Origin: Chryseobacterium sp. G0186 | GTDB lineage: Bacteria; Bacteroidota; Bacteroidia; Flavobacteriales; Weeksellaceae | NCBI RefSeq assembly: GCF_003815675.1 | Contig: NZ_CP033918.1 | Span: forward strand, 3,224,001-3,288,000 | Length of the DNA stretch: 64,000 bases | Direction: 5' to 3' | Part shown: positions 26,071 to 35,277 of the stretch, piece by piece | Numbering within the stretch: the first letter of the stretch is position 1 | How the letters are laid out: each line of letters opens with the position of its first letter | Position numbers and translations under genes: made by a program | The notes under the pieces: model-generated | What the model was told of the DNA's origin: nothing | Database searches by the model: none | Seen by the model: only the letters and a program-made list of their open reading frames with translations

Positions 26071-26532
26071 ATGAAAGGGATTTTAAAAATTTACCATCCG
26101 GAGGAAACGCTAAAGTACAATATCAGAAATACTTATTGTAAGGCGGTTTACAGCAACCAACAACATTTTTTAGAGGTTGAAATTATTACGGATGACGGTT
26201 TGGATCATGTAGATGATGATTCATTACAATACAATTTTCCGCAACTCTCACTTGAAGTTTTCGATTTTCCTATAGATTCTGGGGAAATTGAGGGAAAAAC
26301 AATCAAAATCAATGACTCTGACGACGAAACCTATACGGAAGTAGACTTGTTCGACGATGAAGATGCTTATGTCTATGACAATGAGCTTCTCTTTGAGAAG
26401 AATGAGGAGGGAGAACTTCAATTAACCTGGAAAGGGACCATTGATGATTTCTATACCGGATCAGATACGCCGATTCCTTTTAGGTTAAAATGTGAATTCA
26501 GGCAGGATGATATTGTGGTAGACGAAGAATAA
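26071..26532 (+). CDS. Hypothetical acidic protein
   Basis: A 153-residue strongly acidic protein with no signal or membrane segment and a beta-rich look: ILKIYHPEETLKYNIRN, then DDGLDHVDDDSLQYNFPQ, VDLFDDEDAYVYDNELL and LTWKGTIDDFYTGSDTPIPF. No family is recognised. It stands alone, divergent from the DUF885 gene, with its own upstream region. Good coding character supports a real gene. Confidence 0.6.
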   Translation: MKGILKIYHPEETLKYNIRNTYCKAVYSNQQHFLEVEIITDDGLDHVDDDSLQYNFPQLSLEVFDFPIDSGEIEGKTIKINDSDDETYTEVDLFDDEDAYVYDNELLFEKNEEGELQLTWKGTIDDFYTGSDTPIPFRLKCEFRQDDIVVDEE

Positions 26533-26668
26533 GAGCGTTCTCACAATTTTTATACAATCAGATTTCTTTTCAAAATTTATTTTGGAAAGAAATTTGCTGT
26601 TTACCAATTCTAACAAAATTTAAGTGGTTTTTAAGCAATTTTTAAGATATCAATTCATAATATTCCAC

Positions 26669-26676
26669 TACATTTG
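26669..26676 (+). promoter_or_regulatory. Candidate -7 box of the exbB operon
   Basis: TACATTTG fits TAnnTTTG and lies 30 bp before the exbB start codon. The spacing to a start fits a short leader; no certain -33 box was seen. Confidence 0.4.
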
Positions 26677-26706
26677 TCGTTGAAACTTTAATAAAATTCA
26701 CATTTA

Positions 26707-27411
26707 ATGCTGTTAACGGAACTTTCTCAGATTTTATTTGCACAAATCGCTACACCCGTAGTTGCTACAGACAATTTAGAATTTTCATTTTGGAAGATCA
26801 TGTTCCACGGAGGTGCTTTCGCTAAAATAGTGATGGTAACCGTATTACTGTTGGGAGTATTTTCATTATATCTGTTTTTTGAAAGATTTTTCTTTATTAA
26901 AAGACTCACTTCAAAGACAGATTCCAATTTCATGAATAATATTGAGGACTTTATTAAGGCAGGAAAGATAGAGGCTGCAACAGATTACTGCAAAACGCAG
27001 AACTCGCCTGAAGGAAGAATTCTTGAAAAAGGAATCTCAAGGTTGGGTCGTCCGGTTTCTGATATTGTAAGTGCTATGGAATCTCAGGCCCAGGTAGAAG
27101 TTGCTAATATGGAAAAAAACCTGAATCTTTTGGCTGTAGTTCCGAGTATTGCTCCAATGTTAGGACTTTTGGGAACTGTAATCGGGATGATTATTGCTTT
27201 CTTTAACCTATCTCATGCAACGGGATCTTTCTCTCCAAAAACGCTTTCAGAGGGTATTTATACGGCTTTAGGGCAAACAGCGGTAGGTTTGGCTGTGGCA
27301 ATTCCTGCGAACTTCTGTTACAATATTCTTTTAACAAGAATTGACAAGTTTGTATTGAAAGCGCAGAATATGTCAGGAGAATTTTTAGACCTTATCAATA
27401 AACCTTTATAA
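26707..27411 (+). CDS. exbB: MotA/TolQ/ExbB proton channel protein
   Basis: A 234-residue inner-membrane protein that, with ExbD, uses the proton motive force to energise TonB. Three membrane segments are visible: around residues 35-58 (IVMVTVLLLGVFSLYLF), 144-166 (LAVVPSIAPMLGLLGTVIGMI) and 188-210 (TALGQTAVGLAVAIPANF). The second and third carry the family motifs with GLLGTV and the Thr/Ala-rich channel face. exbD follows 94 bp later, then a TonB-like gene, so this is a complete energising operon. Confidence 0.9.
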   Translation: MLLTELSQILFAQIATPVVATDNLEFSFWKIMFHGGAFAKIVMVTVLLLGVFSLYLFFERFFFIKRLTSKTDSNFMNNIEDFIKAGKIEAATDYCKTQNSPEGRILEKGISRLGRPVSDIVSAMESQAQVEVANMEKNLNLLAVVPSIAPMLGLLGTVIGMIIAFFNLSHATGSFSPKTLSEGIYTALGQTAVGLAVAIPANFCYNILLTRIDKFVLKAQNMSGEFLDLINKPL

Positions 27412-27505
27412 GTCTTTCTTATGAAATCGCTATCGGAAAGAGTTCCTATAATGACTTATTCATTGAGCGATTCCATCTGATCCTTAAAAATATTAGAATA
27501 AACAG

Positions 27506-27904
27506 ATGAAAATTCAGAGAAGAAATAAAGCAAACCCGGAATTCAGTTTAGCAGCGATGACAGATGTTATCCTGTTGATGCTGATCTTCTTTATGATCAC
27601 ATCATCTGCAGCCAATCAAAGCGCAATAGATGTGAATCTGCCGAAAGCCGGAGCTGTTGAAGATAATGTACCCAACCCTGTAACGGTAAGCATCAAACCG
27701 GACGGATCCTATTTTGTAGATGACAACCCGGTAAATAAAGGAGAGCTGGAGCAGATTGTGGTTGATAAGCTGGCGAGTCAGACCAATAAGTCTTTCACGA
27801 TCAGAGCAGATGAAAATACCATGCATAAAGATGTAGTTTTCGTAATGGAAATTGCAGAAAAACATAAGTTTAACATTGCTATTGCAACGGTTAAAGACAA
27901 ATAA
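27506..27904 (+). CDS. exbD: ExbD/TolR family proton-channel partner
   Basis: A 132-residue protein with one N-terminal membrane helix and a periplasmic domain. The short N-terminal cytoplasmic segment is followed by FSLAAMTDVILLMLIFFMI, where the Asp is the essential proton-carrying residue of ExbD/TolR. The periplasmic part contains VNLPKAGAVED and ISIKPDGSYFVDD-like strand segments (here VSIKPDGSYFVDD). It works with ExbB upstream. The next gene starts 23 bp later. Confidence 0.9.
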   Translation: MKIQRRNKANPEFSLAAMTDVILLMLIFFMITSSAANQSAIDVNLPKAGAVEDNVPNPVTVSIKPDGSYFVDDNPVNKGELEQIVVDKLASQTNKSFTIRADENTMHKDVVFVMEIAEKHKFNIAIATVKDK

Positions 27905-27927
27905 TAAATAGTAAGAATCATTTTTAG

Positions 27928-28812
27928 ATGAGAGGCTATACAGCAAACAAAAACGAGGAAAACCGGGATAGGATAAAGAGCGCATTGCTCTCTATTCTTA
28001 TTTGGTGTGGCATTCTGCTTTTTGTTTTTTTATATAAATTAAAACCTGAACTTGATAAGGATCCGGAGGTCATCACAACTATGCTGGTTAACTTTGGAGA
28101 TAACAGGAATGGAAATGGGGTTGAAGAACCTGCAGAACAGCCGGGAAGTTTAGCCGCTGCAACAGAGGAGGTTGCTCCAGAACCTGTTGAAACCCCTGTT
28201 CCGGAAACAAAGACCGTAGTGAAGCCCGAACCGGCACCTGAGCCGAAGAAAGTTGAAACAAAAGAGAAAGTTATTACAGGAAATAATTCGAAAAATACGG
28301 TCGCCAAGAAAGAAGAATCAAAGAAAGCTGAGAAAAAAGAAGCCACAAGTACAACCGCTTCTAAAAATACTAAAAAGGCGGGTGCTACTACTGCAAATTC
28401 TAAAACAGGAAATGGTGATGGAAAAGGGAATGCAGCCATTGGAAATCTAATTAAAGGAAGAGGAACAAAAGCCGGAAGCCAAGGAACAGGAACCGGAATT
28501 GGAAATGATGGAGATCCTTTAGGTGGTGACGGAAATGGAGATAGTAAAGTGGGAATTGACAGAAAACTGGTAGGATATATTCCCGGAACTATGGGAAGAG
28601 GAGGAGCTCAGCCATCTCACAGCTGTACAGTAAGTGGTTCTATTACCATTGCCTATACTGTAGATAAGGCCGGAAATGTAGTCTCAGCAAGAAGAGCGGG
28701 AGGTGTTTCAGATCCTTGTGTATCTTCTACTTCTGTAGCCTGGGTGAAGAAATATGTAAAGGCAGAGAAAGCCAGTACATCTTCTACCGGAACATATAAA
28801 ATTACATTCTAA
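27928..28812 (+). CDS. TonB-like energy transducer
   Basis: A 294-residue protein with an N-terminal anchor (LLSILIWCGILLFVFLY), a long Pro/Glu/Lys-rich linker (PEPVETPVPETKTVVKPEP and following) and Gly/Asn-rich spacer sequences, and a C-terminal TonB-like domain: GRGGAQPSHSC, SGSITIAYTVDKAGNVVSARR, then CVSSTSVAWVKKYVKA. The order fits a TonB that crosses the periplasm and couples ExbBD to outer-membrane receptors. Two cysteines in the C-terminal domain may form a disulfide. It is the last gene of the operon. Confidence 0.85.
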   Translation: MRGYTANKNEENRDRIKSALLSILIWCGILLFVFLYKLKPELDKDPEVITTMLVNFGDNRNGNGVEEPAEQPGSLAAATEEVAPEPVETPVPETKTVVKPEPAPEPKKVETKEKVITGNNSKNTVAKKEESKKAEKKEATSTTASKNTKKAGATTANSKTGNGDGKGNAAIGNLIKGRGTKAGSQGTGTGIGNDGDPLGGDGNGDSKVGIDRKLVGYIPGTMGRGGAQPSHSCTVSGSITIAYTVDKAGNVVSARRAGGVSDPCVSSTSVAWVKKYVKAEKASTSSTGTYKITF

Positions 28813-28817
28813 AAATA

Positions 28818-28848
28818 CAAAAGCACTTTATTCAAGTGCTTTTTTTAA
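28818..28848. terminator. Terminator of exbB-exbD-tonB, shared with convergent gene
   Basis: Stem AAGCACTT (28821-28828) with AAGTGCTT (28834-28841) and a T-run after it. The hairpin overlaps the 3' end of the convergent hypothetical gene, so that gene's last codons lie in the stem. Confidence 0.8.
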
Positions 28849-29220
28849 TTCGTTTATTCTGTTGATAATTGGAAGTGCAAAGATTCCGCTGGTCTGAAGA
28901 TACAGCTCATAAAACGTTTTTGCCTTATCCTGAAAGTCTTTATTCTGATCACGTTTTCCCGTGAAATAGAAAAGATTTCCCATCATCTCATAGTAATCTT
29001 TATGATCTCTTTCCTGTCTTTCGTTGACCATGGAAATTAATTCTTCTTTAGTTTTTGAAGAGATTTCTGTAAAACTCATTTTGAAAATATCTCTCATCAG
29101 GGTATCAAAATCCAGTTCTTTCTGCATTAAGCTTTCTTCAGGCTTATCCAAAATCAGTTTTTCCAGTGCCTGGGTGAGTTGGCGGATGAGCCTTAGTGTG
29201 AATTCCTTATCTGTAATCAT
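28828..29220 (-). CDS. Hypothetical helical protein
   Basis: A 130-residue all-helical-looking protein without signal or membrane segment. Segments FTLRLIRQLTQALEKLIL, LDFDTLMRDIFKMSF and QDKAKTFYELYLQTSG suggest amphipathic helices, perhaps a TPR-like or coiled-coil fold. No family is recognised with certainty. It is convergent with the TonB-like gene and shares its terminator. Confidence 0.6.
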   Translation of the reverse strand: MITDKEFTLRLIRQLTQALEKLILDKPEESLMQKELDFDTLMRDIFKMSFTEISSKTKEELISMVNERQERDHKDYYEMMGNLFYFTGKRDQNKDFQDKAKTFYELYLQTSGIFALPIINRINELKKALE

Positions 29221-29306
29221 AGCGAGTAATTTATTTTTTTCTCCTAAGAGTTTGTATTGTTTTCTTTAAAAAATCTTGATCTCATTCAGGATAGAGTCTT
29301 GTTAAT

Positions 29307-30710
29307 TTAAGCAAAGAAAAGATAAGCCAGTATAATAGAAGTAATAACCCCTACTAAATCAGCCAAAAGCATGGCCACAACTGTATATCTTGTGTTCTTT
29401 ATGGCTACAGCCCCAAAGTAAACGGCAATCACATAAAAAGTGGTGTCTGAACTTCCCTGAAGAACAGCAGCTAATTTTCCTTGGAAACTGTCTGCCCCAA
29501 ATGTTGCCATGGTATCCACCATCATTCCTCTTGCTCCTGAACCGGATAAAGGCTTGATTAATGCGGTTGGAAGGCCGTCCACAAATCTAGGATCCAGGCT
29601 GGCCATATTAGCCACCCATTTCATTCCATCGATGATAACATCAAAGACACCGGAAGTTCTTAAAAGGGAAATCGCAATCAACATCCCAACTAGGTAAGGA
29701 ATAATCTTTACACAGGTAGTGAAACCCTCTTTTGCACCCTCAATAAAGGCATCAAAAACGTTGATCTTCTTGTAAACGGCACCAAGTACGATGGCAAGGA
29801 AAATAAAGAGGATAAGGCCATTGCTGAGTACTTTACTGAAATCATCAAGTTCGTCCTTGCTTAATTGTACTAAATAGACAACCAATAAGCCAATAATTGC
29901 TGAAACCCCTCCTACATAGGCTATGACCACAGGACGCAGAAGATTTATTTTCTGATATAGTGAAACGATAATCATTGCTGCTAAGGTTGCTGCAAAGGTC
30001 GCAATCATACAGGGTAAGAAGATGTCAGTAGGCGTTTTGGATCCCATAGAAGCTCTGATGGCAATAATAGATACAGGGATCAGGGTCATTCCGCCCGCAT
30101 GGAGACAGAGAAACATGATCTGTGAATTGCTGGCAGTATCTTTATTGGGGTTCAGGGTCTGTAGACTTTCCATGGCTTTTAATCCAAATGGAGTGGCGGC
30201 GTTATCCAGCCCTAAAAGATTGGCGCTGAAATTCATCAGCATATGCCCGAATGCCGGATGATTTTTAGGGATTTCAGGGAACAATTTTGAGAAAAAAGGC
30301 TGAATAAATCGACTCAAAAGATTAATTCCGCCTGCTTTTTCAGCGATGCTCATGAAACCCATAAAGAGAGTCATGATTCCGATCAGCCCAAGACAGATTT
30401 TTACGGCTGTTTCAGAGGTTCCAATGACGCCATCTGCTTCCTGAACACGGTAAACATGTACATTCTGTTTTAAGGAATCTGTCTTATAATGGATTCTGCT
30501 GTCTGCAAAATCATTTTTTTTCATCAGGCTGTCCTTGATAATAGGAGAGAGGGCATTCATCGGTTGGGATACAATCTTCACCGTATCACCGCCTTTTCCC
30601 ACTACCATATCATTGAAAATGGTTTTGTAATTGCTTGATGAAATGTATTTTATACTGGCAATGGTGATGGCAATAATAATAAAAGCCGACCAAATTCTGC
30701 TGAGAACCAT
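29307..30710 (-). CDS. SpmA/SpmB-type (nucleoside-recognition gate) membrane protein
   Basis: A 467-residue protein with about ten membrane segments. It looks like a fusion of SpmA (N-terminal half) and SpmB (C-terminal half): the first half carries GLDNAATPFGLKAMESLQTL, a SpmA signature, and the second has KIIPYLVGMLIAISLLR and the gate motif GSSDTTFYVIAVYFG. In Bacillus, SpmA and SpmB are linked to spore-core dehydration, but this organism group does not form spores, so the role must differ; transport of a small molecule is a guess. Monocistronic. Confidence 0.85.
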   Translation of the reverse strand: MVLSRIWSAFIIIAITIASIKYISSSNYKTIFNDMVVGKGGDTVKIVSQPMNALSPIIKDSLMKKNDFADSRIHYKTDSLKQNVHVYRVQEADGVIGTSETAVKICLGLIGIMTLFMGFMSIAEKAGGINLLSRFIQPFFSKLFPEIPKNHPAFGHMLMNFSANLLGLDNAATPFGLKAMESLQTLNPNKDTASNSQIMFLCLHAGGMTLIPVSIIAIRASMGSKTPTDIFLPCMIATFAATLAAMIIVSLYQKINLLRPVVIAYVGGVSAIIGLLVVYLVQLSKDELDDFSKVLSNGLILFIFLAIVLGAVYKKINVFDAFIEGAKEGFTTCVKIIPYLVGMLIAISLLRTSGVFDVIIDGMKWVANMASLDPRFVDGLPTALIKPLSGSGARGMMVDTMATFGADSFQGKLAAVLQGSSDTTFYVIAVYFGAVAIKNTRYTVVAMLLADLVGVITSIILAYLFFA

Positions 30711-30996
30711 TTGATTGAATTAATTGTTTAAACTTATCAAAAAAACTTTAAACCACAAAAATAACTAAAGTCTTTTGTTATTCTGATGCGAAAGAGTATT
30801 CATGATGGTTGTCTGATTTTAAAGATTATTTTAACGCAATGCTCGTAAAGGTTTTTAATCATGAAGTTTGGTTTTTTGTTCGCAAAGGCGTTAGCACTAA
30901 GCAGAGAAATAGATATATTGCTGAATGAGATGTCATTGCGACCGAAAATAGACAGTAAGACTATGTATTTCCCTTGTGATCCTTTGCGTTTAAAAT
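30711..30996. other. Non-coding intergenic region
   Basis: No gene is supported. It separates the SpmA/B gene from the DUF6973-like gene. The only readable frame is about 60 codons, crosses into the next gene and has no family resemblance, so it was discarded. It probably holds the upstream region of the SpmA/B gene. Confidence 0.4.
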
Positions 30997-31506
30997 TTAT
31001 TCTTTCAGATAGACAAGATGCCCTTCAAAATCATCATCTAGGTTTTTAAGGACCTTGGCATCATTCATTTTTTTTATCAATCCGTCTATAAAGAAGCTTT
31101 TTTCAAAGAATTGTCGGTGGATACCCGGTAGAAGCTCCATAAAGTAATCCATTCCAATTTTATTGTTATGAAGATCCATTTTGGTCTCTAAGGGTTGATT
31201 GGGAAATAGTTCTTCATGCATATCGGTTATTCTCTTGCAGAAATCAAGTGCTTTTTGGGGAGAAGAAACCTTGCTGCAATACATAATAATAAAGCAACAC
31301 CAAAGCGCATGTCTGAAAGCATTTCCGATGCCGTTATTGGAAGCCGTTTCAGGGAACTTTGTCTGGGCAATGGTAAAAGCCTTTACGGTAGCATGAAAGC
31401 TGAGTATGGCAAATAGAGGATGGGGAAGAACAAGCGATAAAAGACGAATGATCTTTTTAAAGCTCATACTTCGGATGGTATTGAAAAAAATCTTAAAAGT
31501 CCTCAT
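30997..31506 (-). CDS. DUF6973-like protein
   Basis: A 169-residue protein with an N-terminal hydrophobic region (LLSLVLPHPLFAILSF). The segment NGIGNAFRHALWCCFIIMYCS is followed by ITDMHEELFP and KMDLHNNKIGMDYF, which together match the pattern of the DUF6973 family (FRHA-W, HE, MDLHNN-G). Conserved His and Asn suggest a metal or catalytic site, but the activity is unknown. Monocistronic, upstream of accD on the same strand. Confidence 0.65.
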   Translation of the reverse strand: MRTFKIFFNTIRSMSFKKIIRLLSLVLPHPLFAILSFHATVKAFTIAQTKFPETASNNGIGNAFRHALWCCFIIMYCSKVSSPQKALDFCKRITDMHEELFPNQPLETKMDLHNNKIGMDYFMELLPGIHRQFFEKSFFIDGLIKKMNDAKVLKNLDDDFEGHLVYLKE

Positions 31507-31540
31507 AAATAAAAATCTCTCCCCAATTAGAGAGAGATTG
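31507..31540 (-). terminator. Terminator downstream of accD
   Basis: Stem AATCTCTC (31514-31521) with GAGAGATT (31532-31539); minus-direction sequence beyond it is T-rich. It separates accD from the DUF6973-like gene. Confidence 0.7.
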
Positions 31541-31560
31541 TATTGTTTTTGTTACAGATA

Positions 31561-32415
31561 TTATGCTTTTACTGCTAATAAATTAACTGTTTTGGCAACA
31601 GTATCCTGAATTTCAGTTCTTTTTACAATGAAGTCTACAAACCCTTTTTCCTGTAGGAATTCTGAAGTCTGGAATCCTTCCGGTAAGTCTCTTCCGATTG
31701 TTTCACGGATTACTCTTGGTCCTGCAAATCCGATAAGAGCCTTCGGTTCAGCCATGATGATATCAGCGGTCATAGCGAAAGAAGCTGTAATTCCTCCAAA
31801 AGTAGGATCACAAAGGTAAGCGATGTATAAAAGACCTGCTTCTGAAAGCTGGGCAAGCTTAGCCTGTACTTTAGCCAACTGCATCAAAGAATAAGTAGCT
31901 TCCTGCATTCTTGCTCCTCCAGACTGACAAATGATCATGTATGGAAGTTTGTGCTTGATACAGTAATCAACTGCTCTTCTGATCTTTTCACCCATTACAG
32001 ACCCTAAAGATCCTCCAATAAAGGCAAAATCCATACAAGAAACTACCATTTCAGTTCCTTTTACAGTTCCTACCGCATTTCTGATGGAATCGGTAAGTTT
32101 AGTTTTTGCTTTTACTTCCTTTAAACGATCTTTATAAGGTTTTGTATCCTTAAAGTTCAAGATATCAATACTTTCAACATTGGCATCCAGTTCGGTAAAT
32201 TTACCACCGTCAAAAAGGATGTCAAAAAATTCTGCACTTCCAATTCTTACATGAAATCCGTCTTCAGGAGAAACATAGTTATTTCTCTTTAGTTCATCGT
32301 GTTCCACAACTTTTCCAGATGGAGTCTGATGCCAAAGTCCTTTGGGAACATCCTTTTTTTCATCAGTAGAGGTGGTAATGTTTTTTGCTTTTCTTTTAAA
32401 CCAGTCGAATGCCAT
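31561..32415 (-). CDS. accD: Acetyl-CoA carboxylase carboxyltransferase subunit beta, zinc-finger-less
   Basis: A 284-residue subunit that, with AccA, moves carboxyl from biotin to acetyl-CoA to give malonyl-CoA. The crotonase-like core is clear: [35 protein letters not shown] and [25 protein letters not shown]. The N-terminal region reads [12 protein letters not shown] and [15 protein letters not shown] at the positions of the E. coli Cys4 zinc ribbon, but has no cysteine. The alignable spacing is kept, so the fold seems present without the metal. Confidence 0.93.
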   Translation of the reverse strand: MAFDWFKRKAKNITTSTDEKKDVPKGLWHQTPSGKVVEHDELKRNNYVSPEDGFHVRIGSAEFFDILFDGGKFTELDANVESIDILNFKDTKPYKDRLKEVKAKTKLTDSIRNAVGTVKGTEMVVSCMDFAFIGGSLGSVMGEKIRRAVDYCIKHKLPYMIICQSGGARMQEATYSLMQLAKVQAKLAQLSEAGLLYIAYLCDPTFGGITASFAMTADIIMAEPKALIGFAGPRVIRETIGRDLPEGFQTSEFLQEKGFVDFIVKRTEIQDTVAKTVNLLAVKA

Positions 32416-32443
32416 TTTTGTTTGTATTAATGTACTGTATAAT

Positions 32444-32482
32444 GTAAAATGTATAAAGTACAGGGTAATTTATACATTTTAC
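32444..32482. terminator. Perfect 14-bp inverted repeat between accD and fbaA
   Basis: GTAAAATGTATAAA (32444-32457) and its exact complement (32469-32482) around an 11-base loop. T/A-rich flanks suit termination of fbaA on the minus strand. It could equally be a REP-type insertion. Confidence 0.55.
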
Positions 32483-32494
32483 TTTTTACAAATT

Positions 32495-33565
32495 TTATTT
32501 TAAAGTGTCTACGTTATTTAAGTCTTCAAACGCCTTCACCAATCTTGTAGAGAAAGTTTCTTCACCTTTTCTTACCCAAACTCTTGGGTCATAGAATTTT
32601 TTGTTAGGCTTCTCTTCTCCTTCAGGGTTTCCGATTTGAGCTTTTAAATAATCAATATTGTTTACCATGTAATCTCTAACTCCCTCTGTGTATGCAAACT
32701 GAAGGTCAGTATCAATGTTCATTTTGATTACTCCGTAGTCAATTGCCTCTCTGATTTCTTCCAAAGTAGATCCTGATCCTCCGTGGAATACAAAGTTTAC
32801 CGGCTTAGCAGCAGTTCCGAATTTCTCCTGAACATACTTTTGAGAGTTGTCAAGGATTTTTGGAGTAAGAACTACATTTCCTGGCTTGTAAACTCCGTGT
32901 ACGTTACCAAATGCCGCAGCAATAGTAAAGTTGTCAGAAATAGCTCTTAGTTTTTCATAAGTATAGGCTACATCTTCAGGTTGAGTATATAATTTAGAGT
33001 TATCAACATCTGAGTTGTCAACACCATCTTCCTCACCACCGGTTACCCCAATTTCTACTTCAAGAGTCATTTGAAGCTTAGCCATTCTTTCGAAGTATCT
33101 AGCTGAAACCTCAATGTTTTCTTCTAAAGGCTCTTCAGAAAGATCTAACATGTGAGAAGAGTAAAGAGATTTTCCTGTCTGCTTGAAGAATTCTTCGTTA
33201 GCATCCATTAATCCGTCGATCCAAGGAAGTAATTTCTTTGCACAGTGGTCTGTGTGTAAAATTACAGTTGCTCCATAAGCTTCTGCCAGAGTATGAATAT
33301 GTTTTGCTCCAGCGATAGCGCCTAAGATAGCAGACTTCTGTCCGTCATTGCTTAATCCTTTCCCTGCATTGAAAGCAGCTCCACCATTAGAAAACTGGAT
33401 AATTACAGGAGAGTTCAATTTCGCTGCAGTTTCCATCACAGCGTTTACGTTGCTTGATCCAATTACGTTTACTGCAGGTAATGCAAACTTGTTTTCTTTA
33501 GCATACTGAAAAATATCAGTAACTAACTGACCTGTGGCAACTCCTGCCGGAAAAATTCTGCTCAT
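32495..33565 (-). CDS. fbaA: Class II fructose-bisphosphate aldolase
   Basis: A 356-residue zinc-dependent aldolase of glycolysis and gluconeogenesis. Zinc ligands are seen in TVILHTDHCAKKLLPWID and FHGGSGSTLEEIREAI; the catalytic Asp is in HTDHC. The Glu-rich MTLEVEIGVTGGEEDGVD and the late NIDTDLQFAYT are typical of the longer class IIA enzymes. No neighbour suggests special regulation. Ends upstream of accD on the same strand. Confidence 0.95.
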   Translation of the reverse strand: MSRIFPAGVATGQLVTDIFQYAKENKFALPAVNVIGSSNVNAVMETAAKLNSPVIIQFSNGGAAFNAGKGLSNDGQKSAILGAIAGAKHIHTLAEAYGATVILHTDHCAKKLLPWIDGLMDANEEFFKQTGKSLYSSHMLDLSEEPLEENIEVSARYFERMAKLQMTLEVEIGVTGGEEDGVDNSDVDNSKLYTQPEDVAYTYEKLRAISDNFTIAAAFGNVHGVYKPGNVVLTPKILDNSQKYVQEKFGTAAKPVNFVFHGGSGSTLEEIREAIDYGVIKMNIDTDLQFAYTEGVRDYMVNNIDYLKAQIGNPEGEEKPNKKFYDPRVWVRKGEETFSTRLVKAFEDLNNVDTLK

Positions 33566-33634
33566 GTTTTACTTTTTATTATAAATTTATTAGGTGTTTA
33601 ATTTCGTGTAAAGGTAATCATTTTTAAGAAATCT

Positions 33635-34501
33635 CTAATTTCTTTTGTCTCGTCCCCAAAGTAGCTTCTGACGGATGGTTTCGTAGAAACTCAAATTGTT
33701 GGGCTGTACCAGAAGAAGCTGAAAATCGGCTTTTCTGATGATGATTTCCTTATCTGTTTCAATATGAATCAGTCTGGAGTCTAGGGAAAGGGAGTATTGT
33801 GGTACCCTGCTTTCAACCCTGAATTTTATTTCCACCTTGTCATTTACTACTAAAGGCCTCACGTTCAGATTGTGAGGAGCAATAGGAGTGATGACAAAGT
33901 TTTCGTTATTGGGAGAAATGATTGGTCCGCCACAACTTAAAGAATAAGCAGTGGAACCGGTAGGAGTCGAAATAATAACCCCATCTCCCCAGAATACATT
34001 TAAGAATTCATCATTAATGTAAGAATCCACCGTGATCATCGAAGTTGTTTCCTTTCTGGAGATCGTTACGTCATTCAAGGCATAAGGAAAAGATCCTTCC
34101 AGATTGGGAGAAACTACTTCTATTACAGAACGACGGCTTGTTTTCACATCTCCTTTTAGGATAGAATCAAGCTCTTTAAAAGCCTCTTCTTTGGTGAAAA
34201 AAGCAAGAAATCCTAATCTTCCGGTGTTTACCCCTACAACAGGAATCTCAAGATCTTCAATGAATGTAAGGGAGTTTACAATGGTTCCATCGCCACCAAA
34301 AGTGAAGAAAAGATCAACTTCCTTATCTAAAAGGTCCTGTTTGTTGTTGAAAGTTTCAAATATTTTCGAAAACTGAAGAGCTTCTGCCATTTCATCATAC
34401 AGAACAGATTTTACACCTCTGGTTTCAAGTTCAGAGATAAACTTGCTTAAATATAAAAAAGTATCAAGATCTTTTTTCTGAGAATATATAGCTGCCTTCA
34501 T
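33635..34501 (-). CDS. nadK: NAD kinase
   Basis: A 288-residue cytoplasmic enzyme that phosphorylates NAD to NADP. The GGDGTIVNSL motif (about residues 70-79), NTGRLGFL, and the second motif STPTGSTAYSLSCGGP are all present, with the C-terminal region DGEVI-like strands (here SRLIHIETDKEIIIRK). It starts one base after the CBS-domain gene ends, so they form one operon. No sign of alteration. Confidence 0.96.
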   Translation of the reverse strand: MKAAIYSQKKDLDTFLYLSKFISELETRGVKSVLYDEMAEALQFSKIFETFNNKQDLLDKEVDLFFTFGGDGTIVNSLTFIEDLEIPVVGVNTGRLGFLAFFTKEEAFKELDSILKGDVKTSRRSVIEVVSPNLEGSFPYALNDVTISRKETTSMITVDSYINDEFLNVFWGDGVIISTPTGSTAYSLSCGGPIISPNNENFVITPIAPHNLNVRPLVVNDKVEIKFRVESRVPQYSLSLDSRLIHIETDKEIIIRKADFQLLLVQPNNLSFYETIRQKLLWGRDKRN

Positions 34502-34502
34502 G

Positions 34503-35156
34503 TTATATTTCTATGAATTTTTGGAAAAAACCAAATCGGTCTTTAAAAAGATCGGTTTTCTCATCAGAATAGTATTTTTCAACAATTCTGTAGTCATACC
34601 GGTCAAACGTTGCGTCTATTGAGGCCAGGTTTTCATTGCTGATCTTGATGGTCACATGAATCAGTTCATCAGAGATTAAGCTTATGAATCCTCCATAAAA
34701 TTTCGAGTTATTGCTCTCCACAATATTGGCGATTTCCGTCATTGAATATTTTCTGGCAGGAACTTCTACTGTAAGAATGGCTCCTAATTCTGAAAATAAC
34801 GGATAACGGGATAGGTCCTGGAAAGCATCTTCACAGGTAATATAGCCCAGATACTTTTCATTCTTGTTGATCACCGGAATCACATTTGAATTGAAGGTAT
34901 AAAACAGGCGGATACTATCCATGATATTATTATCTTCCAGAATGGCAAACCGCTCAATCTGATGTTCAAGATCCTTCAAGGTTCCTCCATTTTCTTCGTA
35001 TAAAAAGTCCTTGGCAAGGGCTCCGTAGAAGTGATGGGATTTCTTGATGAAAACATGAGAATATCCGAAGTCTTCCAATGTATTTCTGGCCGACTCGATA
35101 GAGTCCGACAGGCTAAAACATGGGAAATCTTTTGAGATATAGTCCTTGATAAACAT
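34503..35156 (-). CDS. CBS-domain protein
   Basis: A 217-residue protein with two CBS motifs in the first 130 residues (ESARNTLEDFGYSHVFIK and MDSIRLFYTFNSNVIPVINKNEKYLGYIT) followed by an ACT-like C-terminal part (ILTVEVPARKYSMTEIANIVES). CBS pairs bind adenosyl ligands and often regulate partners. The next gene, one base away, is nadK, which suggests a link to NAD metabolism; this is inference from context. Confidence 0.8.
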   Translation of the reverse strand: MFIKDYISKDFPCFSLSDSIESARNTLEDFGYSHVFIKKSHHFYGALAKDFLYEENGGTLKDLEHQIERFAILEDNNIMDSIRLFYTFNSNVIPVINKNEKYLGYITCEDAFQDLSRYPLFSELGAILTVEVPARKYSMTEIANIVESNNSKFYGGFISLISDELIHVTIKISNENLASIDATFDRYDYRIVEKYYSDEKTDLFKDRFGFFQKFIEI

Positions 35157-35240
35157 TGTGCTAATTTATAAAAAATTAAATGAAACTTTTTCTGAAAACA
35201 CGACTTTTTTTAAGCTTAAGCAAAAAAAATGACGTCAAAA

Positions 35241-35271
35241 TTTGTTTGTAATGAAAAAAAAGGTACCTTTG
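35241..35271 (+). promoter_or_regulatory. Strong Bacteroidota-type promoter with no gene downstream
   Basis: TTTG at 35241-35244, 19 bp spacer, then TACCTTTG at 35264-35271: a full match to the TTTG-N19-TAnnTTTG consensus on the plus strand. No plus-strand gene follows, only a short segment that ends in a terminator at about 35345. Confidence 0.6.
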
Positions 35272-35277
35272 TCGCCT

